Positions 44,320 through 55,016 of a stretch of 64,000 nucleotides of DNA are shown one piece after another. Within the stretch, counting starts at the first letter, position 1, and the number at the start of each line of letters is the position of its first letter. A program made the translations under genes and the position numbers. The notes below the pieces were generated by a model. That model saw only the letters and a list, made by a program, of their open reading frames with translations. It ran no database searches and was not told the origin of the DNA. Source of the stretch: Melieria omissa (Eukaryota > Arthropoda > Insecta > Diptera > Ulidiidae); assembly GCA_963971225.1 (NCBI GenBank), contig OZ020268.1, forward strand, positions 10,613,032-10,677,031, given 5' to 3'.

Positions 44320-45765
44320 AAGTTATTCCCATCTACACCTCAGTTTAGTTCAATTAAACAGTCTGAACTGGACATTTTGAAATGTATCTATGCGTTCAAG
44401 TCTTGGTTGGTTGGTTAAAGTGGCAAGTCACGTCTTATTAGGACGTTTTCAGTTTTCAAACCTGCATTACATCTATCATTCAATCCAGTGGCGCACACAG
44501 GATTTCATTCGAGGGAGATTTTGGGTACAATTTTTTAGCCAATTACCATTTGAAATCATAGTTTGGACCAGCAATTTTTGCATTTGGGGGGAGGGCGTTA
44601 AACCACGAAACCCCTTTTTCCCCAGTGTGCGCCACTGATCCAATCCTATCAACCGTTCAATCAAACAGTTTCTGTTGGACATGTCCATACGTTGAATTTC
44701 TAAGAAAGTGTTTACAGTTTTTATTTTTTTCCCTCCATTTCATTCCATTTTTTATTTTACTCTATCACATTTACTCTATGGTCCAAACCAATCCAACAGA
44801 TCTATTCGATCAGTTCCTATTGAAGCTTTAAGTCATCCCATCTTCTGTACCATCTGGCATCCGATCCCATCTACCCTACAATGCTTCCATTTCCCTCATA
44901 TTACCACCAATCTCATCTTTCCAGCTGAATCCATACGTTCGTATTCTATAAAAGCATTTAAACTTTTCAAGAAATCATCCATCTATCCTTCAGTCCAGTC
45001 CAAACAAACAGATTCGATCAATTCTTATTAAAGCCTTAAGTCATCCCATCTGCGTCCCATCTGCCATCCAATCCCATCTACCCTCCAATCTCCCTAATCT
45101 TATCTCTCAAGGCGAATCCATACGTTTAAATTCTATAAAAGCTTTTAAAAATTTTCAAGTTAAATTTTCATCCCATCTAACCTTCAGTCCAGTTTAATCA
45201 AACAGATCTATTCGTTCAACACCTATTAAAGCCTTAAGTCATCTCATCTGCCATCCAATCCCATCTACCCTCCAATCTCATCTTTTCAGCTGAATCCATA
45301 AGTTTAAATTCTTTGAAAGCGTTTAAAGATTTCAAGACTTCATTCCATCTACCCTTCAGTCCAGTTCAATCAAATAGATATATTTGTTCAACTTCTATTA
45401 AAGCCTTAAGTTATCTCATCTGTCGTCCCATCTGCCATCCAATCCCATCTATCCTCCAATCTCATCTTTTCAGCTGGATTTGTACGTTCAAATTCTATGA
45501 AAGCGTTTAAAATTGTCAAGACTTCATTCCATCTACGCTTCAGTCCAGTTCAATCAAACAGATCAAATATAATAGTTCAACTCCTATTAACGTCTTAAGT
45601 TATCTCATCTACCAACCCATGTTCCATCCCATCCCATTTACCCTTCAATCTTATCTTTCCAGTTGGATTTGTACGTTTAAATTCTATGAAAGTGTTTAAA
45701 GCTTTCAAGACTTTATCGCATCTACCCTGCAATCTAAATATTTCATTTACAGGTTGGTTTCAATC
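44320..45765. repeat. Degenerate satellite, about 172-194 bp units
   Basis: CTTCAGTCCAGT recurs at 44988, 45182, 45354 and 45538. Each is followed by CAAACAGAT, ATTAAAGCCTTAAGT, CCATCCAATCCCATCTACC and AATTCTATGAAAGCGTTTAAA variants. Earlier, more diverged units extend back to about 44320 and are interrupted by the MITE at 44486. Confidence 0.85.
44486..44637 (-). mobile_element. Short hAT MITE (GTGGCGCAC family), 152 bp
   Basis: Ends CAGTGGCGCACACAGG and CAGTGTGCGCCACTG. Flanks ATTCAATC (44478-44485) and ATCCAATC (44638-44645) agree at 7 of 8. Inserted within the satellite. Internal text is alignable with the inverse of 8658-8809. Confidence 0.86.
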
Positions 45766-46184
45766 AGAATTGAATACCTTTAAATCCTCCGAGCAATTGG
45801 CAAGTCGCCAGTCTTAGTCAAACTAACCTAAGTTGGTATAGACCCGAATAACTTTTGCTCCATACATGACTCACTAAATGAAAGACTAAATTAAGTCCTG
45901 TAGAATCTCCAAGGAAATTTGGTTATTTCCAAGTAGCAACAAAAGCAAACAAGTATTATTACTGAGTCCTTGGTAGACATGCCTTTTCAATTGGTAGATA
46001 AGAAGTAAAAAGTTTAACATCTTATGTGACTGTATTCTTCTCTTGGGATAGAGATGTTGCTTGCATGGTTTGTTGATGATTAACAAAGGCAGATTTTCTT
46101 GTTTCAACAGGGACTCTGAATAGATTCTTGGGAATGTAAGGGGTATACACACTTTACAAGGGATAGTCCTATTGCCTGAAAATC

Positions 46185-46585
46185 CAGTGCAGTTGGCAAG
46201 AAAACGGAATCTGGAATTATTTGCACTTTAAAAACATTAAGTTTAACTTATCGCTGTGTTCAATGAATTAAAAGAGATTTCAGCAAAGTGTCGTTGGCAA
46301 CGAAACGAACAATCTCAGACCTTTCTTAAGTGCTCTTCTAAAACTAATTTTCCCAGCACGTTTGGAACAATTTACACCTTGAAAACATTAGATCCAACTT
46401 ATCATTGGGTTCAATGAACTAAAAAAAAATATCAGTAAAGTGTAGTTGGCAACAAAACGGACCATCTCAGAATTGTCTTAAGTGCTTTTCCGAACCTAAT
46501 ATTTCAAAATCGTTTGGAACAATTTTCACCGTAAAAAACTTACTGTTGTGTTCAATAAACTAAAAAGATATCAGCAAAGTCTGTA
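46185..46585. repeat. Two to three diverged tandem units
   Basis: GTTGGCAA.AAAACGGA, CTTAAGTGCT, CGTTTGGAACAATTT, AAAACATTA, GTTCAATGAACTAAAA and CAGCAAAGTGT recur in order; full units start near 46294 and 46446 (152 bp). The first unit lacks its middle part. Confidence 0.75.
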
Positions 46586-49500
46586 GTGTTTGCATTGATC
46601 TTTTTAAGTATGGTTTTGATATATTCCGTGAAATCTCTCATACTTTGAACGCAGTTTTCGAAAGCTTGTAGAATTGGCTCTTAGATTATAATCTAAGTTG
46701 CATATTAGTTAAATGTCCACACGAATGCTTAACCTCATCGTATGAAATTCCAGTAGCTATAATAAACATATCCTTCAAATCGATATTGTGCGTGTCGTGT
46801 GTAAGAAGAAGTCGATGGGTGCGCTATCTTATCTGCGAATCTAGCCACGGTTCATGGCCCCAATTCCCCGTGGTGGCAAAAGTAGTTCAATTAGACGTAT
46901 GGATTCCTTTACTCCGCCTCCAACTCAACTTGCTTTGCGCCACTCATTCCACTCATCCTGAAAGCAACTCCTTTTCATTACATTTCATTAAATTTCATTT
47001 CCCTCCCCACATTTTGAGCGTTCTTCGTTCTCCCATTGCACTTAAGGCAAAGGTCGGGCCAAGCCGTCCAAGTAGGTATTTCTTAGCTCATTAGCGTAAC
47101 CGACTTTTTCACCCGCCATTGGCGACCTCTGCTATCGTGTCGCCGCCGCAACACTGTGCTTCGCATGGGACAAGCTGTCACATTTGCTGTTTGTGTGTGT
47201 TGCCGCCAGCCCCGCTGCCATTCCCCACAATCTACACAATTTTGCCTGCCTGCCTGCTTGCCTGGCAGTCAGTCAGGCAGCCAGCGCACTTAACTTTGTT
47301 AATGCTACATTAACAATTGTGCTTTGTTGTTGAGAATATTGTTGTTGCTGTAGTCGTGTTCTTGTTGTTGTTATTATTATTATCGTTCATACATTATGCA
47401 AGCGCACACTCGCTTCGCGTCGAGTGCACACCGACTGACGGTGGTCTGACGCTGTTAGTCGCCAGGACAGTGTTACGGCGGTCCCCGGTTGTTGTCGATA
47501 TTGCTGCTTCCGTTTGGTTGTGTTTGTTGCTGTAAGCATTTAGTTGCTGCTGGCATGTGAATTTGACGCAGACGTGCGCAATGAGGCGCGTCTATGCGTC
47601 AGCATTGGGTCCAATAGGCTGCAAAGTCTCAGTCATATACACACACACATCTATACATTTACGCACACACGCATATGTGTACAGGGTCGGCACAGTGGCG
47701 CAAACCAATCTGCATATGCGGCAAGTTAATGCCATCAAGTTCATGTACACAGTGCAACTTTGTCTATCACTTTGTCTGTGTGTGTGTGTGTGTGTGTGGT
47801 ATATTTGAATGTGAGTATCAGTCTGGCTTGTATGTGTGTGTGTGTTCTTGTACAAATCATTAGCAGACATTATTTTATTATTTTCCTTTTTTGTTGTTAC
47901 AGTTCCGTTTTGATGCTTGTTTTGTTGTTGTTTCGTTTGAGTGCAAATGTTTCAAAGTATAACACAGCAACAACAACAACTACTTGAAGGTTTGTTGTTG
48001 GTGCTTGCGCGCACGTTTGTTGGTTCGATGTTGTGCCTGCAAGGCAACAACGACAACAACAACAAAAAATATAACAAAAACAAAACAGCAACAGCAACAA
48101 TGAAACAACAACAACAAAAGTTGCTAGAGTAAAAAAACAACAACAACAACCAACAGCATCCACATCAATGGCAGCGAACGCAACGTAATCTACAATAACA
48201 ACAAAAACAACAACAACCATATTTGCAATAACAGCGAACATAGCAGACACAACAACAACAACAACAACAACAACAAAAACAACAATATGGTACGAGCCAA
48301 TTGTCGGCACGAAAAGGTTGTTAGACGGACGTCCATACAGTGGTGGTTGGACGGACGGACACACAAGTTGCTGACTGACCAAAGAGTCAGACAGTGCAAC
48401 AGTGAGACCGAGCGTTGGCCAGTTCTGGCGTATGTAGCGGTAGCCAGCAAACATGGTTAATTATTGTCCATGCAAAACACACACACATACACACTCACAC
48501 ATATACACGTGCCTAGGCAACAACAATAATAATAACAACAACAACAACGACCTACGAGTTACTTTGCTCGCTGCTTTTCACTTATTTTTTAATAACTTTT
48601 TGTCAGCCTTCATGGTTGTTGTTGCTGCTGTTTTTGTTGTTGTAACTGTTGCAGCTACTCTCACAAAAGTTGTTGTTGTTGTTACTGTCGCTCCTGGCTG
48701 AATTCGGTTGTATTAATAAATATTTACGCTCACTTACGTTACACTTCCTTCACATTTTCATGTCTGTCTGCGTGTGTGTAAGTGTGTGGCTAGCGATTGT
48801 TGTTGGTGTTGTAAATCACAGTAATATTAAATGCTTGTAATGTGGCATGTCGTAAGGTTGAGCCCCATTTGTGTGTCTGTCCCACTATCCGTTGCGCTGT
48901 CGTTTCATTCTGGTCGTTCTGCTTCTTTGCCTTTTTCGTTTTGCGTTAATTGCATTTTGTTCAATTTAATTTTGAATTTAATTATTTCAAGAAATTATTG
49001 AAGCGGAAACGAAAAACAATCAACACATAAATGGCAAAAGTATGAAAGGAATGCAACTAGTTTTCAATTTAAAGAGCTTCAACATTAGATTTAAAGTACG
49101 TTTGGGTCATAGAAGGTGAGAAAAACGTGTCATAGAAGGTGAGGAACATAGTGAAAACAAGCAGAAAAAGAGACAAGAAAAGAAAATAGGAAAATTCACT
49201 ATGAAGAACAGAACGATGCATTGGTTCTCTTATCACTTAAACAATTTCAACGAAATCGTTTTTTCACTTTTCCTTTATTGCCAGTTGAAAAATGCCACTT
49301 TTTCACTCACAACTGTAAAAATACATAAATCAGCTGCAAATATTTTACAGCGCAATTCATTCATTTTATTGGTCGAAAAAATTGTCCATTAATGGCAACG
49401 CAAATTAATTAACAGAGCTCAACAAAAACAAAAAAAAACCTCTTCAACCTCATTCTCACACCCGCACACACTCATTAAACATATTAATTGCAACAACACA

Positions 49501-52500
49501 AACAACAACAACAACTGCAAAAAGCACACAAACAAAGCAGTGATTAAATTTTTAAAGTCATCAGCGAGAATTGTGCAATGCTCGACTGCGCTCCGGGGGC
49601 CACGAGCGCAAAAGTATGCTATGAATTTTACACATGCGGCATTTGTGTGTTTGTGTGTGTGTGTGGCACACAATTAAATTCTCATTAAATTCGTGCACGA
49701 AACAAAACTTTTGTTGGTCAGCTTTGGCAGGCAATTCAATCGATTTGCGCCGCCTGCCACATGCCACATGCCACATGCCGTTGCAAGCTGCCGCGCAGCG
49801 CCCCAAATGCTGATTGTGCGCATGTTGAGCGCTGCTGCGCTAAATGGTGATTGGCGTTCGTCGCTGCACAGCAGTGCTCGCCAGACGCGTCGACGAACAG
49901 ACCAACAACTGGCGAGTCGGCATTGCTGCATGCCACAAAATCATCAGCACACAACACGTTAATTGAATTGTTGACACGCAGACAAATGCCGCAAAACTCA
50001 TATTGTCCAATGCTCCGCTGTGCTGCAATGTTTCACTGTGTGTGTGTTGTATGTTTGCATGTGTGTGTGTTGAGCGTAATTAATGAAATTTCGCTGCATT
50101 TGAATTTTAATTAAAGCAAAGCGTTCGAACTGCGCAGTGCATTGCACACGTGCAGCGAAGCGTTGCGTGCGTCGGCCATTGTGTTTTCGGCACAATGGCA
50201 GCTTGACGGCACCACGCCACAGCCACACAGTCACAGTCACAGCCTTCCATTAGTGTCCAAAATGCTGTTGCAGCTGCAGTCGGCTTGCGGCTTTTAAGGT
50301 GTTGTTGTTGGTTGTTGCTGTGCGAAAAATCGCCATACTCGTTTATTTTCATTCAGTGATTGTGGTTTTCGTCAAAATATTTTGCTTTAAGGAACAGAAA
50401 ATTTTAAAATAACTTAAGTTTTTCATACATGTTGATTTGGTTGTTTTCAAATTAGTAAGATTTGATATAAAAGTCAGCGTTTTCTTCAGTCTTCGATTCA
50501 TTTTTCTAGTTGCTTTTCGGTGTGTCTTCATCTTTTTCATCAAATATTGCTTTATTCCTGAAAAAAGAGTCAGCTTGAATTATGGAAAGATGGGGATTTT
50601 CTTGGAGGGATTGAATGCTATCTGTGATAGGTTGATTTTCGTTTTTCTCTTCTAAGTCTGCCTAGTCGAAAGTTGGAACGTTGAGCAACATATCCCTCCT
50701 GTAGTCCTCTGTATGAATCTATGTATTTATCTCCCAAACTACGAGTATCAAAGATCTTTCAAACTATCCTTTTGCCCTTCGAAGCGTTTTCAGTATCAAA
50801 ACTCACAAAAACGCAGTTCGGTTTTCTCCTTTTTTCTTGCTTGTTAGACATTGAAATGCATCAACATTTTCTTTATTCAATCTCAGCTCGCAAAGACATA
50901 CAAATTTGTTACTTGTTAGACATTGAAATGTATCTAAATTTGCCCCTCCTCAACCTTAGCTCGCAAAGACACAAATATTTGCCTTGAAAAACCTCACCGC
51001 CATTGGCCAACAATTCAATTACCATAAACAATGACTACACAAACAATGTGCAAATTGACCGCTAATTCATAACTAACCGGCTGGCGTGTCAATAAGTCCA
51101 TTCCCCGTGTTCGACTTTTACATTATGCAACTTTTATTCCCCCTTCTCGCATAGAGCAAACCAGCAAAAAATATGAAAACCAACATTTTCTGAAGTTCAA
51201 AATCGCCACTTCCGCGCACATTTCCGCATCCGGTTCCGCTTGCATTGTTTGAACGTTGTTATTGCTGCCGCAACGGCTGCATGCCACTTGCCAGTAAGTA
51301 AATTTTTCAACTGGCCGTCCCTCACCTCACCGCGCATTGTCCTCGAATGCTTTCAGTTAAATTTTTACCGACAAACTTTGACATGCCACGCCGCCATGCT
51401 GTGCGGCGATTTTTACTTCTGCAACACACACAAGTTGCAAATACCTTTGCAGCAACATGCAACAATATGTGAGTATGTGAGTGTATGTGTGTGTTTGATT
51501 GTTTGTGTGTGTTGTTGCATTATTAGCCCCAAGGACTCTTCAACGGTTCTTGTTGCCATTTTTTGTTTGTTTGTTTGTAGTTGTTGGGCTTTTGTGTTGC
51601 TATTATGATTGTGATTGTTGTTGTTGTTGTTGCTATTGCAATAATTGCATTTGCTTGTGCCATGTTTGTTGGTTTGTGTTGCGCATCGAACAGCGCAGTC
51701 AGCTCCATTCATTTACAGTTACAATATGCTTGTGTCCACTTCTGACTCCACTATGAACGGTCGACTATGGGCCGTTGTTGGTTGTTGCCGTTTTTGTTGT
51801 TGCGTTTGTTTTTGCACAGTTATTGTATTTGGCTGTTGTTCGTCGTCGGGTTTATAACAGCGCACAAGTGCGGCCAAAAGGACTACTCGAACGGTCCACA
51901 ATAAACGCGCCAATTCCAGCAACTTTTACCCCTGCCACAGTGCTTTTGTCTCACTCTCTCTCTCGCTCTCTCTCTATCACGTTTTTGCACGCACGCATAA
52001 ATGTTGCTGAACGTTTACCTTAACTCATTGGCCGCCGGTAACCGGCCGCGCCGGCACTTGAGACATCAATAGGGCGGCTGACCAGTTGTCCGTCCATGCA
52101 TCCGCCTGTCCGCCTGTCTGTCTGTGTAGCCTATTCGCACATTGCAGCGCGCTTTTGTTTTAGTGCCATTGTGCTGGCAGCACTGGCCACAAGTGCGCTT
52201 TTATTTCCGCTCTTTCATGTGTGTGTGTGTGTGGGTGAGTGATTGTATGAGTGTGTGTGCGTGTGTTTGGAAAATTTAATTTGGAATAAATGAAATTTTC
52301 CCCCTCGCTTTTTTACACTGCTCAGCTAAAGTAATTTGTTTGCTTTTGCTCTCTCATTTTAATTTCGTTTTCTCTCTCTCCCTCTCTCATGGTTTCATTG
52401 GCTTTGTAGTCTTTTGTGTTGCGTCAGATTGATTGGGTTTTTAATTTTTGCCAAATGGGCATAAAGCCCATTGTTGTTGTTGTTATATAATGGTTTCTGC

Positions 52501-53010
52501 GCTTTGGATATCGCTAACGAATTTGAAGCGCGACAAGTAGAAGCAAAAATTAGAGGAAAATTTTGAACTAACAGTCAAATGTGAGATTTATGATTTTTGT
52601 ATTTTTTAGTAGAAATTTTTCAAGCGCCGCCAACGCGCGATTATTGCAGTTAATAGTAAGTTTTTCACGCTATTGACCCAAATGGCAGCCACTCGAGTGC
52701 AAAGTGATGCAAAAGTGCACATAATTAAAAGTAGAGAGTGGCACACAGACAGAGAGAATGAAAAAAATATGCCACGAGTTTCTGCTGCCTTCATGCAATT
52801 AGGTGCGTTTAGTGACATTTGGGCAGTGATTTTTTGGAATTTCATAGGAAAAGAAAACTACGCAATTAATAAAATTGAAATGAAATAAAAGTAAATCTTT
52901 GATTACCCAAATGGTCGGAATCAAGAGTATTTCAGAAAACCAATTTTTCTATCTGATTGAGATAAAATTTTGTATACCTAGATTTTTAGAAATTTTGGAG
53001 AAATTTTGTC
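46586..53010. other. Long simple-sequence-rich intronic stretch, no gene seen
   Basis: TTG on the plus strand at 47335-47375, (GT)n at 47777-47798, CAA at 48045-48285, TTG at 48610-48690, CAA at 49490-49515, GT at 49645-49665 and TTG at 51615-51635. A roughly 75-bp direct duplication (TTAGACATTGAAATG) lies at 50846 and 50922. GC-richer parts lie at 49560-50280. The 185-codon minus-strand frame at 47897-48454 is Val/Leu/Cys low complexity. No exon was recognised. Confidence 0.5.
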
Positions 53011-53014
53011 TTAA

Positions 53015-53097
53015 CCCTTTCAGTCACAATGTCCAATATATTGGACTACAGCCCATACAATTCATACAGCGGGCTGTTATTTTCATGTCGGAAAGGG
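53015..53097. mobile_element. Tiny piggyBac-like MITE, 83 bp, TTAA flanks
   Basis: It begins CCCTTTCAGTCAC and ends ATGTCGGAAAGGG, with TTAA at both 53011-53014 and 53098-53101. Inside is the perfect palindrome TCCAATATATTGGA. The ends resemble CCCTTTCGACA of the 6762 element. Confidence 0.72.
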
Positions 53098-53330
53098 TTA
53101 AAATTAATTTTTAATTTTCCACATAAACTCCATGTAAGTCTACACACTTCTCTCAACTATGTCCTTATCTCTTTAACCTGTTCAAATAGAACTTTAGAAA
53201 TGTTCATTCGAACAACATGTTCGAACATGTTGAACATGTTGGTCCAATAGTCGCTTGCTGCTCCCAACGCAGAGACAACTGGCTCATACCTAAATCCTGA
53301 TTCAATATGACAAACAATTTTATTGAACAT

Positions 53331-53411
53331 ATTCATACCCTCTGCTATCTCTCTGTTTTCAGTTCGACGGTTGTCTAGCACCATTTGGTGAGCTTCAGCG
53401 ATGCTTTCTGC
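53331..53411 (-). pseudogene. mariner-like transposase scrap
   Basis: ESIAEAHQMVLDNRRTENRE followed by IAEGMN resembles the second helix-turn-helix region of mariner transposases (HxMVLxDRRxxxREIAE). Neighbouring residues no longer match and the catalytic domain is absent. Confidence 0.5.
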
Positions 53412-53469
53412 AGTGGATGCAGTTTGTGTTCCGAACGTCCATTGTCTGCCAAGTTGGTATAGCAACAGA

Positions 53470-53660
53470 TAACTAACTCATCAATCAATGATTGATTAGT
53501 TATCAATCAATGATTGATGAGTTATCAATAAATTATTGACGAGTTTTCAATCATTGATTGATGTGTTATCAATCAATGATTGATGAGTTTTCAATCAATG
53601 ATTGATGTGTTATCAATCAATGATTGATGAGTTATCAATCAATGATTGATGAGTTATCTG
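53470..53660. repeat. Palindromic 22-bp tandem array, about eight units
   Basis: Units TATCAATCAATGATTGATGAGT repeat. Each contains ATCAATCA-A-TGATTGAT, a 17-bp near-palindrome, so single strands could form hairpins at many positions. Confidence 0.93.
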
Positions 53661-54866
53661 TGGTACGGCCATCTTTCAATGCAGCTCTCCATAATTTCAC
53701 GATGGTAAATTGTGGTGCAGAGTCTCTGTACACAGCGTCCAACTCGACTTTAGTATTTTTTTCAAAAATATATATTCAAAGACTGCGTTAAACTCGATTT
53801 GTTATATGCATTTTCAAAAAAATACTCACATCGACTGACTAAAACCATTGTCAGACAACAACTGCCTTTTACTGACAAGTGCTGCCTTCTTAGTGTTGAA
53901 GTCGGAAACTTTTCAGACCACCTTTTTAAATACCAAAACAGAAATATTCTTACATATATGAAAACTGTATTCGAACAAAGAGGACTCTTTGAATTCGTTT
54001 AGTTGCTTATTTGTTTGTTTTAATTTTTCCCCCAACTATGTATTAGCGCCTGAAGACGTTTTAAAAGTTTTTAAGTTAAAAAATTGAGTGTCCATTCAAA
54101 ATTGGGCTGAAAGGTTTGCCAACTTAAATTTGTCTGAACATTTAAAATCTGCAATAGAAATTTTATCAAAATGCAAATTGTAAAACTTACTTACTTACTT
54201 ACTCCACGTAAGTCTACAAACTTCTCTCAACTATGTCCTCATCTCTTTAAGCTCTCTTTAAAATTTTAAATGCAAATTGTAAAACTTATGGCGACTTATT
54301 TAACAAAAAAAATTATATGATTTTTACACTGGCGAACATGGTTTTCAATATTCAATCAAGACAGTTTTCCGAGTCTCTTTTCACACAAAATCGAACGTAC
54401 AAATTTGGCCAAAATGTTTTCCTACGTAAAACGATCTAAACATTTGAAATATGCAATTAAAGTTTCATGAAAATTAAAATTTAAAAGTTTATTTATTTAT
54501 AATTTTTTCAATTAACTATTAATTATATGAATTATTATTAATTATTTATAATTTCAAAAGTTTATTTAACAAAAAAATATGGTTTCTTTCACTGGAATAT
54601 GATTTCTTTTTTTAATATTTGTGAATTGAAGTCATAAAAAATATCTTTGACTAGTAAAATGTATGCATCCATGAATCTTGAACTTAAAAACGTAAAGAGT
54701 GGTTAATGGGTTAATGAAGGCAATCCAGATTAATCGAGGAAAAAGGAAATTTTTCTTTATCGTTTTCGGATAATTGATGTTCCTGGTTAATCGAATTCAG
54801 CATAATTGAGGCTCGACGGTAATAAAAAACACATTAAAAAAACTTAGATACACTTAAGTAAAGGTA
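53661..54866. other. AT-rich intronic stretch, no gene seen
   Basis: GTAAGTCTACA.ACTTCTCTCAACTATGTCC at 54208 repeats 53132. AATGCAAATTGTAAAACTTA occurs at about 54171 and 54270. The source element is not known. Confidence 0.45.
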
Positions 54867-55016
54867 AAGTAGGGCGCACCCAGGGGGGTTTTGGGGTCCA
54901 AACCCCACAAAATACAAAAATTACTGGTGCAAAATATGTTTTCAAGTGGAATCGGACTGAAAAGTTGTAGGCAAAATCTCGTCCCCCCCAAAACGAAATC
55001 CTGCGTGCGCCACTGA
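54867..55016 (+). mobile_element. Short hAT MITE (GTGGCGCAC family), decayed copy
   Basis: The right end CCTGCGTGCGCCACTG is well kept; the left end AAGTAGGGCGCACCCAGG is altered. Internal GGGGTCCAAACC matches GGGGGTTCAAAC in the 8658 copy. No target duplication remains recognisable. Confidence 0.72.

Noticed and set aside
47897..48454. 185-codon minus-strand open frame, membrane-like
   Set aside because: Val/Leu/Cys runs come from CAA repeats on the other strand.
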